Assembly: GCF_002902365.1 (NCBI RefSeq)
Contig: NZ_PPQC01000044.1
Coordinates: 693-64,692 of the forward strand
Length of the DNA: 64,000 bases
From: Staphylococcus cohnii subsp. cohnii
GTDB lineage: Bacteria > Bacillota > Bacilli > Staphylococcales > Staphylococcaceae
Direction of reading: 5' to 3'
Shown here: positions 7,523-17,503 of the stretch, piece by piece
Position numbering within the stretch: the first letter of the stretch is position 1
Layout: every line of letters begins with the position of its first letter
The notes under the pieces: generated by a model
Database searches by the model: none
The model's input: the letters and a program-made list of their open reading frames with translations, nothing else
What the model was told of the DNA's origin: nothing
Position numbers and translations under genes: made by a program

Positions 7523-7846
7523 CAAAGTAAAGAAAAAGCTTATATAACAACGTTTAATCACTTTATAATATGCCCTTCGAGGGATAATTGAATGTTCTTC
7601 GTTATAAGACATTACCTTAAATAGTGATTTATCGGGCTTTCAATGACTTTTATTTTCAGTCATTGAAAGTCCTTTTTATATTTCTACACCACGTAAAATA
7701 TAAAACAACGATTCATAAGATTTAAAAACAAATTTCTTCATTTATAACGTTTAAATGGCTTAACTATTGTGATTCAAGCATTTAAAGTTTCGCGAAAATG
7801 ATTTTATGATTATTTTTAAACATTTAACTACTTAAATATATCACCA
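7523..7846. other. Island-chromosome junction region, no gene seen
   Basis: No supported coding frame. It contains nested inverted repeats (AATCACT 7555-7561 with AGTGATT 7623-7629, and CCCTTCGAGGG near 7573), a strong hairpin at 7637-7669 and TTTCGCGAAA near 7788. The right attachment site probably falls here or just before, but the other end is outside the window, so the core cannot be placed. I see no tRNA or tmRNA 3' end. Confidence 0.4.
7637..7669. terminator. Strong hairpin terminator at the island edge
   Basis: Perfect 12-bp arms CTTTCAATGACT (7637-7648) and AGTCATTGAAAG (7658-7669), with TCCTTTTTA following on the plus strand. The opposite strand has only a weak AT-rich tail, so it may serve a rightward transcript or act as a barrier at the element boundary. 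Confidence 0.6.
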
Positions 7847-8692
7847 TTATTTCACATTGATAAACGTGCTGCCTAAAACATCTCTCACATCGTGAATAAC
7901 TAAAAAGGCATTTTCATCTACTTCATTGACTAATTTTTTAACTCTGGTCACCTGAGACTGAGGTACAACAACATATAACATCGTTGTTTCAGTTTTAGCA
8001 TAACCGCCTTTTCCATTTAATAGTGTCGAGCCCCGACCGGTAAAGGAATTTATTTTGTCACTGATAATTTCATTCTTACTAGAAATGACCGTAACGCCTT
8101 TTTTAGGATTAAAGCCTTCAATGATAAATGAAGTCGCTCTTTCTGTAATGAATAACATGATAATCGTAAATAACACATTTTTTAATGGTAATACCATTAA
8201 GAAAGATAAGACGACAATACCATCTAAAATAAAAATACCTTGTGATGTTTTCATTTCTGAATACTTACTTATGATTTTAGCAATGACAGATGTGCCTCCA
8301 AGTGTACTCCCTGTAGAAATTACTAGTCCAGCACCGATTCCTATAATTGCACCACCAAATACAGAGTTGATAACAAAATCATCTATACCTAAATTTATAT
8401 TTTCAGTTACTCTTAAAAAGAATGAGAGTGCCGTGTTTGAGATGACGGTATAAACAGCGATTGTTTTGTTTAAATACTTCCAACCAACAAAAACAACGAT
8501 TGTATTAATAACTAAAGAAGACCAAGCTGGAGAAAAGCCTAAGGTATACTTCAAGGCTAGTGCGATACCGACTGTACCCCCATCACCTAAATTTGATCCT
8601 AGTAAAAAGCAATTTACACCTATAGCGTTAATAAACGTTCCAACTAAACACAAGATAATACTTTTATAATGATTTTTTATTAATGCTGACAT
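7847..8692 (-). CDS. YitT-family membrane protein (281 aa)
   Basis: An integral membrane protein with five to six hydrophobic segments in the first 170 residues (YitT/DUF161 region, including GSNLGDGGTVGIALALKY and STGSTLGGTSVIAKI) and a soluble C-terminal DUF2179 domain (about 195-275: GRGSTLLNGKGGY to LGSTFINV). Family members are widespread in Firmicutes without an established transport substrate. It stands alone between the island and whiA. In S. aureus, as I recall, clpP follows whiA directly, so this gene or the island may separate the two here. Confidence 0.8.
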   Translation of the reverse strand: MSALIKNHYKSIILCLVGTFINAIGVNCFLLGSNLGDGGTVGIALALKYTLGFSPAWSSLVINTIVVFVGWKYLNKTIAVYTVISNTALSFFLRVTENINLGIDDFVINSVFGGAIIGIGAGLVISTGSTLGGTSVIAKIISKYSEMKTSQGIFILDGIVVLSFLMVLPLKNVLFTIIMLFITERATSFIIEGFNPKKGVTVISSKNEIISDKINSFTGRGSTLLNGKGGYAKTETTMLYVVVPQSQVTRVKKLVNEVDENAFLVIHDVRDVLGSTFINVK

Positions 8693-9035
8693 TTATTCAC
8701 TCCCATTCTGTTCGATTTAATCTAAACTATAATCACGTCATATGTTATGTATATATTCAATCCATACCTAAATAATTGACTTAGCTATTCCTAAACTTAG
8801 ATTACAATAGCAGCACATTTAAGTGTCAAAACTTAATTTAGTATTAATAAGGCATCGTAAGATCCTCAGAAAATGTAGCCCTATTAAAAAAGACACCTCT
8901 TATGAGGCGTCATCTATAAATCTAATTAGAATATTATAATATCAAAACGTAGTTTTTTTCAATAACATTTTAATATATTTTTAAATTTAGTCTTATCATT
9001 TGTAATAAATGCCACATTCTTTTAAGAAAAACTAA
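8693..9035. other. yitT promoter region and whiA terminator
   Basis: 343 bp without a gene. It should hold the leftward yitT promoter (ribosome-binding region just right of 8692) and the whiA terminator at 8886-8911. No other structure stood out. Confidence 0.5.
8886..8911 (-). terminator. whiA operon terminator
   Basis: Arms GACACCTC (8892-8899) and GAGGCGTC (8904-8911), one mismatch, followed on the minus strand by six T residues (A run 8886-8891). Confidence 0.7.
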
Positions 9036-9980
9036 TTAAAGTTCGATTGTTTCACCGCTTCGGATTTTGTCAGCCATTTGATTTAATTTTCTTAAACGAT
9101 GATTGACACCAGATTTTGAAATTGTACCTGAAGACATCATTTCGCCTAATTCTTTCAAAGAAATATCTTGATGTTCTATTCGTAATTTCGCTATTTCACG
9201 TAATCGATCAGGCAAGTTATCTAACCCGATTTCTTGGTCTATTAATTGAATACTTTCGACCTGCTTCATCGCTGCACTAACGGTTTTATTTAAATTAGCC
9301 GTTTCACAATTAACTAATCTATTTACAGAATTTCTCATGTCTCTGACAATACGCACATCTTCAAATTTAAGCAACGCTTGATAACCACCGATTAAACTCA
9401 AGAAATCAGAAATTTTTTCAGCTTCTTTTAAATAAGCGATGCTTCCTTTTTTACGTTCTAGATGTTTCGCATTAAGTTCATATTCATTCATTAAATTCGT
9501 AATGCCTTCTGAATGATCTTCATACAATGAAAATATTTCTAAATGATAGGAAGATGTTTCAGGATTATTCACTGATCCACCTGCTAGAAATGCACCACGT
9601 AGATAACTTCTTTTCATTTCATCTTCATGGATCATTGCTTCATCTATTTCATGCGTAAAAACACCATTCTTCAAAATACCTAATTCATCTAAAATTTCTT
9701 TGGCACGAGCTTTAATTCTACAAATATAAATATTATTCTTTTTTAATTTCATTTTTTTTCTTACAAGTAACTCTACTTCAACATTAAATACTTTTTTTAT
9801 TAAAGAATATATACGTCTTGCTGTCGTAGCATTTTCAGTTTGAACATTTATCACAAATTGTTGGTTTGAAAGACTGAGTGCACCGTTCATCCGTATGAGT
9901 GCACTGAGCTCTGCTTTTGCATTTATTTCATCTACTTCTATTCTCGTAAGTTCATTTTTCATTTCTGATGCAAAGCTCAT
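9036..9980 (-). CDS. whiA: WhiA, DNA-binding cell-division/regulatory protein
   Basis: WhiA joins a degenerate LAGLIDADG homing-endonuclease fold (about residues 100-200, [17 protein letters not shown]) to an N-terminal WhiA domain and a C-terminal helix-turn-helix (about 240-310, [20 protein letters not shown] and [10 protein letters not shown]). In Firmicutes it affects cell division and chromosome segregation rather than sporulation genes alone. At 314 aa it is full length. It is the last gene of the rapZ-yvcK-whiA cluster, 51 bp after yvcK and followed by a terminator. Confidence 0.95.
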   Translation of the reverse strand: MSFASEMKNELTRIEVDEINAKAELSALIRMNGALSLSNQQFVINVQTENATTARRIYSLIKKVFNVEVELLVRKKMKLKKNNIYICRIKARAKEILDELGILKNGVFTHEIDEAMIHEDEMKRSYLRGAFLAGGSVNNPETSSYHLEIFSLYEDHSEGITNLMNEYELNAKHLERKKGSIAYLKEAEKISDFLSLIGGYQALLKFEDVRIVRDMRNSVNRLVNCETANLNKTVSAAMKQVESIQLIDQEIGLDNLPDRLREIAKLRIEHQDISLKELGEMMSSGTISKSGVNHRLRKLNQMADKIRSGETIEL

Positions 9981-10031
9981 ACATCTTCAGCCCCTTCTTA
10001 TCTAAGTTTAATACTTAGTTTATTTACTATT

Positions 10032-11018
10032 TTATTTATCTCTGTTAAATTCAATCGTTTCTGTTTCACTCATGGCAATCTCGTAAATCATTTTAGACAA
10101 GACCTCTGTATTATGTCTAACATAATTTTCTTGTGACACTTCTACTAGGTTTTCGTGTGTAAAAACTTTTATATTTTGTGCTTCCATATCTTTCATGTTG
10201 CATTTAACTGGATCTGCGCCATCTTCTTTATAACGACGTATAACATCAGCATTAAACGTCTGAGTACTACATATAGCATAGTTTATACAATGACGTCCCA
10301 TGTGATTATGTATTGCATCAACATGATCTAAAGCAGTGTAATGATTAGTTTCCCCAGGTTGCGTCATAACATTTGATACATATAGCTTTGGCGCATCACA
10401 TTTTAATAATGAATCCGCAATACCTTTAACGCACAGATTAGAAATTACACTTGTATATAGGGAACCTGGTCCTAAAACGATTAAGTCAGCATCTTCTATC
10501 GCCTCAACAGCTTCTTCCATAGGTTCTACATTTTCTGGTTCTAAAAATACACGTTCTATCTTTTTATTTTTTTTAGGAATTTTTGATTCGCCATAAACAA
10601 TTTCACCGTCTTCCATCACTGCATTTAAGCGTACACTGGAATTTGTAGACGGTATTACTCGACCTCTAATATTTAAAATTTTACTTAATTCTTTTACTGC
10701 GTGTCCAAAATCGTCATTCATATTCGTTAATGCAGCTATTAATAAGTTACCTAAAGAATGACCTTCAACTTGATTTTCTTTAAAACGATATTGGAACAAT
10801 CTTTCAATTGTTGATTCTGAATCGCTGAGTGCTGAAATTACATTTCGTATGTCACCTGGTGCAGGAATATCCATTTCGCTTCTAATTTTCCCCGTACTAC
10901 CCCCATCATCAGCAACTGTGACAATGGTCGTAATATCTATTGGAAAATCTTTTAAACCACGTGCTAAAACAGATAAACCTGTACCTCCGCCAATAAGTAC
11001 AAGTTTAATTCTTTTCAT
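10032..11018 (-). CDS. yvcK: YvcK/GlmR, gluconeogenic-growth and cell-wall precursor regulator
   Basis: A Rossmann-like protein of the CofD/YvcK family that binds UDP-sugars and, in Bacillus, promotes GlmS activity and peptidoglycan precursor supply on non-glycolytic carbon. Visible motifs are the N-terminal [15 protein letters not shown] loop, [12 protein letters not shown] near residue 36, and [11 protein letters not shown] near 183. At 328 aa it has normal length. It overlaps the 3' end of rapZ by 14 nt, indicating translational coupling in the conserved three-gene cluster. Confidence 0.93.
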   Translation of the reverse strand: MKRIKLVLIGGGTGLSVLARGLKDFPIDITTIVTVADDGGSTGKIRSEMDIPAPGDIRNVISALSDSESTIERLFQYRFKENQVEGHSLGNLLIAALTNMNDDFGHAVKELSKILNIRGRVIPSTNSSVRLNAVMEDGEIVYGESKIPKKNKKIERVFLEPENVEPMEEAVEAIEDADLIVLGPGSLYTSVISNLCVKGIADSLLKCDAPKLYVSNVMTQPGETNHYTALDHVDAIHNHMGRHCINYAICSTQTFNADVIRRYKEDGADPVKCNMKDMEAQNIKVFTHENLVEVSQENYVRHNTEVLSKMIYEIAMSETETIEFNRDK

Positions 11019-11931
11019 TTTTTTGCTTCACGCCACTTTCAATTTGAGCATCTCTATGATGCACATATACATTATAGTCAAAATTTTCGTTGAGTTCTGC
11101 ACCAATGCGTTTCGCCAGAGCTACAGAACGATGTTGGCCTCCGGTACAACCAATAGCAATCACAAGTTGTGATTTACCTTCTTTTTTATATCCTGGAATC
11201 ATAAATTTTAATAAATCCATCAATTTCTCATAAAAAATATTTGTTGTTTTCCATTTCATAACGTAATTATATACTGCTTCATCTTCTCCAGTTAGGGGTC
11301 TTAATTCATCTACATAATGCGGGTTTGGTAAAAACCTCACATCAAACACTAAATCCGCATCCATCTGAATCCCATGTTTAAAACCAAAACTGGTTACATT
11401 AATGTTGAATGTTTGATAATTACTTTGATTAAAGTAATCTCCAATTCGCTTACGAAGCTCTTTGGGTTTCATAAATGATGTATCAATCGTGTAGTTTGCT
11501 AAACTTTGAATCTCAGAGAGTAAACTGCGCTCTTCTTCAATTGCTTCAATTAACGAGCGTTGCCCTTGTTCATTTAATGGATGCGCACGTCGTGTCTCTT
11601 TATAACGCGAGATCAACTTTTCGTTGGAGGCTTCTAAGAACATCATATCAACAATAATGTCTGAGTTACTTTTGATTTGATCGATTTCTTTAATCAATGA
11701 TTTGAAAAGTTCTTTCCCTCTTAAATCAATGGCAATGGCTACCTTTTGCAACGAAGGATTTCCTTGACCCATTAATTCTACAAACTTCGGCAACAGTATT
11801 GGAGGTAAATTGTCTACACAAAAATAACCGATATCTTCTAAACTTTGTATTACAACTGACTTACCTGCGCCAGATAAACCCGTTACAACTAATAATTCAC
11901 TTTTAGTCACTTCTTTTTCTTCTCGTTGCAT
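11005..11931 (-). CDS. rapZ: RapZ-family RNase adapter / nucleotide-binding protein (YvcJ)
   Basis: The N-terminal kinase-like domain has Walker A GLSGAGKS near residue 19 and a YFCVDNLPP segment; the C-terminal domain has the conserved [12 protein letters not shown] and HRDA motifs. In E. coli RapZ controls glmS via small RNAs; in Firmicutes the homologue YvcJ is a GTPase/ATPase linked to competence, and its role here is less certain. The frame extends 13 codons upstream to 11970, but the ATG at 11931 aligns with homologue starts. It is the first gene of the cluster. Confidence 0.92.
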   Translation of the reverse strand: MQREEKEVTKSELLVVTGLSGAGKSVVIQSLEDIGYFCVDNLPPILLPKFVELMGQGNPSLQKVAIAIDLRGKELFKSLIKEIDQIKSNSDIIVDMMFLEASNEKLISRYKETRRAHPLNEQGQRSLIEAIEEERSLLSEIQSLANYTIDTSFMKPKELRKRIGDYFNQSNYQTFNINVTSFGFKHGIQMDADLVFDVRFLPNPHYVDELRPLTGEDEAVYNYVMKWKTTNIFYEKLMDLLKFMIPGYKKEGKSQLVIAIGCTGGQHRSVALAKRIGAELNENFDYNVYVHHRDAQIESGVKQKNEKN

Positions 11932-12425
11932 TACTTTACACCATCCAAAGATTATTTTTAGACATTCCATTTATTGTTCTGGAATTTTATTTCAAACCAC
12001 GCAATCATTTTAACTTAGTCAGTTTATGACCACTATGCTATCACATTATATTTTACATGAAAAACGACTTTGGTAGTAGTTTTATCACTTAATCGACCCT
12101 AAGTACTATGTAGACTGACTTAAATGAAATAAATTTGTGTCCACAAATGTAACTGAGCACTTTTCAATTTTTCAATTAACATAATTTATAATAGATTAGC
12201 GTCTGTGCGACGTAATTAGTATATAGCTCCTGAAATATACATATATTAGGTTTATACCTCACACAAGCGATTCATAGAGCTAACACTGCACACTTACACT
12301 TAAAATGCGATTATGTAAAAAAGCTAGAATGCTAAACCTACATGATTAATGTATGGTTGAAACATTCTAGCCTGTCTGAATCCCGTTATTATCCAATTAA
12401 ATTCTATAAATAATATATTTTAATC
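11932..12425. other. Intergenic region between rapZ and trxB
   Basis: About 490 bp without a supported gene. The right part holds the trxB terminator (12316-12371) and the left part must hold the promoter of the rapZ cluster. I saw no RNA gene or further repeat. Confidence 0.5.
12316..12371 (-). terminator. trxB terminator
   Basis: Arms GCTAGAATG (12323-12331) and CATTCTAGC (12363-12371), with an inner imperfect stem, and a T run on the minus strand after the left arm (12317-12322). Confidence 0.75.
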
Positions 12426-13370
<945 letters not shown>

Positions 13371-13435
13371 TTAAATTGCCTCCTGTTTATTAATTCATTA
13401 TACGCATTATATATGATTTCTTGCATTTCATAAAA

Positions 13436-14884
13436 TTATATGCTTACCAAATAGTCTATTGTTTTATTTAAACGATAAGCCGTTATATCAAACCATTCTA
13501 ATACTTGTTGTTTAGTAATCTTAGTATCCATACTCCGATAATACATATAAACAAAAGCAGCCACATAATCATCTACATTAGTTAAATCTGCTTGTTCTGC
13601 TATAATCGCCTCTGCTTTATCAATCCATACGATAAATAATTCTGAGTTATTTTTCAAGTATTCAATATTATACAACATTAACATGCCTCTATGAATAAAA
13701 TCTAACTTATTTAACTGTAAACCTTGAATGAGGTAAGTTAAATATAATTTTTCATAATCATTCATATCTTCTAAAACAGCCCATATGTCTTGTGTCAGTA
13801 AGACTTCACGACCCTTTAATTGATTTAATAAGAAAATCCCGTATAACCTCCGATGACTATCATCACTCAATAATAGTGGCAATACTTGTTGGTTGAAATA
13901 CGCCTTACTTTGCTCAATTACCCAAGGCGCATAACCTACATCAACCTTAGATATTTCTTGTAACTTAGACCAAAAATATTTGCTATCTTCGATATGATTG
14001 AGATGATAATTGTTGTGGCTCAATGCATTGTACATTTGTATAGAGAGAAATTTCCCTTTTCTATAAAGTGGTTGCAGCAATTTTTGAGAAGCTTCATATT
14101 GTTTTAAATAACAAAGTACAATACCTAACTTGAACGATTCATCATCATTCATAGGTACGACTTTACTTAAAATATTCAAATAACGTTGATATTTTTCTTT
14201 TTCATTGGTGTTATATAACAATAAAGTGTAATGACAAAGTGCATGTACATCAGTATTATCCTCATTAAGCAAACGTTCAAACATTACTTTAGCAGTATCA
14301 TATTCATTGAGGTAAAGATAACACATGGTTAATAAATTTCTAACTACTCGATGATCTTGAATCGCTTCATTTTGATTTAAAACAAAGTTTCTTGCCTCGG
14401 GCAGTCTGCCTTGTGAAAATAAATATTGAAAAATGAGCTGAACCGCAAATAATTGGCACTCAACCTCAATCTTTTCTTCAGAGTTATAAGTAACCTCAAA
14501 CATTTCTTCTAATTCTTCTTGGTAGTCGTCATCATCTGCTAAAATGACATAATTCATTCCGAATAAAAAGGCTTTATTTGCTTCATTGAGCGTAATATTT
14601 AATTGGCTGAGTTGATAGTAACTATCCACTATCGATTCTTGTTTAGCAATCATTTCATAAAAAATATGTTCTGCTCTATTGTTATAACCAAGATGTGCTA
14701 GACATTCTGATAATTTTACTTTAATTTCAAAAACATCAATTTCTTGGGGTGACATTTCAAGCACTTTTTCATAGTATTCTGCTGCCTTTTTATAATCTTG
14801 CTGTTGATATTTTTGATCAGCTAATTTTTTATAAAAAGGACTGTCAAGTTTCATTGAAATAATTTTATTGCTGTTTTGCGCCAT
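13436..14884 (-). CDS. TPR-repeat protein (482 aa)
   Basis: A soluble protein with tetratricopeptide repeats; the clearest are in the first 120 residues (YKKLADQKYQQQDYKKAAEYYEKV and following) and near 180-300. TPR proteins act as scaffolds, and this member has no catalytic motif. The same gene stands between the acetyltransferase/lgt group and trxB in S. aureus. It is probably co-transcribed with the acetyltransferase upstream (23-bp gap). Function unknown. Confidence 0.8.
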   Translation of the reverse strand: MAQNSNKIISMKLDSPFYKKLADQKYQQQDYKKAAEYYEKVLEMSPQEIDVFEIKVKLSECLAHLGYNNRAEHIFYEMIAKQESIVDSYYQLSQLNITLNEANKAFLFGMNYVILADDDDYQEELEEMFEVTYNSEEKIEVECQLFAVQLIFQYLFSQGRLPEARNFVLNQNEAIQDHRVVRNLLTMCYLYLNEYDTAKVMFERLLNEDNTDVHALCHYTLLLYNTNEKEKYQRYLNILSKVVPMNDDESFKLGIVLCYLKQYEASQKLLQPLYRKGKFLSIQMYNALSHNNYHLNHIEDSKYFWSKLQEISKVDVGYAPWVIEQSKAYFNQQVLPLLLSDDSHRRLYGIFLLNQLKGREVLLTQDIWAVLEDMNDYEKLYLTYLIQGLQLNKLDFIHRGMLMLYNIEYLKNNSELFIVWIDKAEAIIAEQADLTNVDDYVAAFVYMYYRSMDTKITKQQVLEWFDITAYRLNKTIDYLVSI

Positions 14885-14907
14885 CCATGTTCACCTCCTG
14901 TATTTAG

Positions 14908-15384
14908 TCATTGTTTCAGTTGCATTGGATTTCCATATGCTAACGTGTGATTCGGGATGTCTCTGGATACAACAGTACCTGCGCCAACTTTCACATGATC
15001 TCCTATTTTTACCCCAGGCAAGATTGTTACATTAGCTCCGATTAACGTGTGATTTCCAATATAGACATGCCCTGTTCGAAATTCATCTACTAAAAATTCA
15101 TGCGTTAAAATAGTTGTGTTATAACCTATGATACAGTTTTCACCAACCGTTATATACTCGGGATGCAATAAATCAGGTACAACTTTAAAAGCAAATGCAG
15201 TATGTGCACCTATATTCATATTTAATAAATTACGATACATCCAATGTTTTAATTTCACATTAGGTAAGTAACGACAAACTTCTATAATCACTGTTTGTTT
15301 AAACATTTTGACATGGCTTATGTAGCGATACATATGCCATAATGGATTTTTACCATTAACTTTTAGCTTTTTTAAGTCACGCAT
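14908..15384 (-). CDS. Hexapeptide-repeat acyltransferase (YvoF-like)
   Basis: A left-handed beta-helix acyltransferase of 158 aa. Hexapeptide-type repeats run from about residue 55 to 150 (MNIGAHTAF, ITVGENCIIGYN, VYIGNHTLIGANVTILPG, VKIGDHVKVGAGTVV), followed by the usual NPMQL end. Relatives acetylate sugars or other small acceptors; the substrate is unknown. It begins just after the lgt stop (9 bp gap), in the hprK-lgt-yvoF arrangement also found in Bacillus. Confidence 0.85.
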   Translation of the reverse strand: MRDLKKLKVNGKNPLWHMYRYISHVKMFKQTVIIEVCRYLPNVKLKHWMYRNLLNMNIGAHTAFAFKVVPDLLHPEYITVGENCIIGYNTTILTHEFLVDEFRTGHVYIGNHTLIGANVTILPGVKIGDHVKVGAGTVVSRDIPNHTLAYGNPMQLKQ

Positions 15385-15393
15385 TATATTCTA

Positions 15394-16230
15394 TCACTTC
15401 ACCTTTTGCTTTGACCATGTTAAAGGGCCAACATCTTTATATCTTGGTGCATTATATCTCACTCTTCTAATTATCATAAGGACAATGCCCGCAACAATAA
15501 GTACGACAGACATGAGTTGCGCAACACGTATATCACTCGTGAGCATCAAACTATCTGTACGTAAACCTTCTACAAAGAATCTACCTATAGAATACCAGAT
15601 AAGATATAGTGCAAAAGTATCACCTATACGTAAATGCTTTCTTAATGAAATTAATATAACAAAACCTAGAATATCCCATATGGATTCATATAAAAACGTT
15701 GGGTGATAGTATTGGCCATCAATATACATATTGTTAATAATAAAGTCCGGTATATGCATATTTTCTAAAAATGATTTAGACACAGGACCACCATGGGCTT
15801 CATGATTCATAAAGTTACCCCATCTGCCAATACCTTGTCCTAAAATCAAACTCGGTGCAATCACATCACCAATTTGAAATGGATTGATATTTTTTTGTCT
15901 ACATACAATAATACCTGCGATAAAACCGCCAATCAGACCGCCATGGATTGCGATCCCTCCATACCAAATCATAGGTATTTCTATTGGATGTTGCGCATAA
16001 TAAGGCCATTGGAAAATAACAAAATAAATTCTAGCTACGATAAAACCAAAAATTGCACTCCAAAAGATGATATCAATTAATATATCTTTATCAAAGCCTA
16101 TGCGTTTAACACTTCCCTGAGCAATAAAATAACCTAATAATATACCCACGGCGATGATAATGCCATACCAATGAACAGATATTGGACCAAGCTCAAATGC
16201 AATTGGATCAATGTAATTCAATATCATCAT
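15394..16230 (-). CDS. lgt: Prolipoprotein diacylglyceryl transferase
   Basis: A membrane enzyme transferring diacylglycerol from phosphatidylglycerol to the lipobox cysteine of prelipoproteins, the first step of lipoprotein maturation for proteins such as SstD and the YkyA-type protein in this window. It has about seven transmembrane segments and the signature [14 protein letters not shown] near residue 140. At 278 aa it has family length. Its start overlaps the hprK stop by ATGA, so translation is coupled. Confidence 0.96.
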   Translation of the reverse strand: MMILNYIDPIAFELGPISVHWYGIIIAVGILLGYFIAQGSVKRIGFDKDILIDIIFWSAIFGFIVARIYFVIFQWPYYAQHPIEIPMIWYGGIAIHGGLIGGFIAGIIVCRQKNINPFQIGDVIAPSLILGQGIGRWGNFMNHEAHGGPVSKSFLENMHIPDFIINNMYIDGQYYHPTFLYESIWDILGFVILISLRKHLRIGDTFALYLIWYSIGRFFVEGLRTDSLMLTSDIRVAQLMSVVLIVAGIVLMIIRRVRYNAPRYKDVGPLTWSKQKVK

Positions 16231-17165
16231 TTATTCTCCTTATTGTTGCTACCATTACGCATAATTTCAGCATTTAAGCGATCATTGAATTCTTCTGCAG
16301 TATTAATCCCCATGATATTAAGTCTATAGTTCATCGCTGCAACTTCAATGATAACTGCTACGTTACGACCAGGTCTAACTGGTATGGTCTTTTTAGTAAT
16401 CTCAGTGTCTAAAATACGCAATGTTTCTTCATTCAAACCAACGCGATCATACAATTTATCTTTATGCCAATTTTCTAAATGAATATTTAAGCGTAAACGC
16501 TTTTCGGTCAATATGGAACCTGCACCAAAGAGTGTCATTACATTTATAATGCCTAAACCTCTAATTTCTAATAAATGTTCTATTAATTTAGGTGGTCTAC
16601 CAATCAGTTCATCTTTACTAATTTCTCTAATCTCTACATTGTCATCCGCGACAAGTCTGTGACCGCGTTTAATTAGTTCAAGTGCTGTTTCACTTTTACC
16701 GATACCTGAGTCTCCTGTTATTAGTACACCTACACCATACACATCTACTAATACACCATGCAACGAAGTTGTTCGTGCAAGTTCATGTTCTAAGAAAGTC
16801 GTTAAACGGCTCATCAATTGTGTTGTTGCAATTGTTGACGTAATGAGTGGTGTATCAAATTCTTTCGCTGATGCTACAAGCTCTTCCGGTGGCTCTAAAT
16901 CTCTTGTCAATATAATTGCTGGTGTTTCTGGTCGACATAATTTTTTCATGCGTCCTTTGCGCTCTTCATCCGGTAGTAGATTATAAAATGATAATTCTGT
17001 CGTTCCTAACAATTGAATGCGGTCAGAGGCATAGTGCGAAAAATATCCAGCCATTTCTAATCCTGGTCTTGATATATCTGTATTTTTTATTTGCTTATTT
17101 AAGCCCGACTCCCCAGCTATAAGCTCAAGGTTAAAGCGTTCAATTAAACTCTTTGTTGTTAACAT
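16227..17165 (-). CDS. hprK: HPr kinase/phosphorylase
   Basis: This bifunctional enzyme phosphorylates HPr on Ser46 in response to glycolytic intermediates and reverses it, driving CcpA-dependent catabolite repression. The C-terminal domain has Walker [20 protein letters not shown] near residue 153, LVADDNVEI near 173 and the K3 loop [11 protein letters not shown] near 203. At 312 aa it is full length. It is the first gene of the hprK-lgt-acetyltransferase unit. Confidence 0.96.
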   Translation of the reverse strand: MLTTKSLIERFNLELIAGESGLNKQIKNTDISRPGLEMAGYFSHYASDRIQLLGTTELSFYNLLPDEERKGRMKKLCRPETPAIILTRDLEPPEELVASAKEFDTPLITSTIATTQLMSRLTTFLEHELARTTSLHGVLVDVYGVGVLITGDSGIGKSETALELIKRGHRLVADDNVEIREISKDELIGRPPKLIEHLLEIRGLGIINVMTLFGAGSILTEKRLRLNIHLENWHKDKLYDRVGLNEETLRILDTEITKKTIPVRPGRNVAVIIEVAAMNYRLNIMGINTAEEFNDRLNAEIMRNGSNNKENK

Positions 17166-17503
17166 AGGTTCACCTCTATTAATATTTCTCCTGAAATTTC
17201 ATATGTCATTATCATATCAAAAAGGACTGATAATCTATATAAAAAAGTACAAAAGTCTAAAATAAATCCTATCGTTTTTATCATACCCTATATTATTTTT
17301 GAATAAAATTACTAAAATGGTTAGTAATCCCATTTATTTTAAATGATTACGTCGTTACAATCCAGCAAGGTTGGATAAGCTTGAATGGGATAAAATGCTA
17401 GATATCAAAAAACTACTCCATATATGCCAGACACATCAACATGCCTATTTGTATGGAGTAGCTAATATTTTATATATTTTTTCAGAGATTGGTCAATAAA
17501 CTA
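17166..17503. other. Intergenic region with uvrA terminator and hprK promoter
   Basis: 338 bp without a gene. The left part carries the uvrA terminator; the right part should carry the leftward hprK promoter. Nothing else supported. Confidence 0.5.
17406..17461 (-). terminator. uvrBA terminator
   Basis: Perfect 10-bp arms CTACTCCATA (17413-17422) and TATGGAGTAG (17452-17461) with a T run on the minus strand after the left arm. Confidence 0.75.

Noticed and set aside
7490..7846. A tRNA or tmRNA 3' end as the island target
   Set aside because: I could not find a T-arm motif or the tmRNA end sequence here on either strand.
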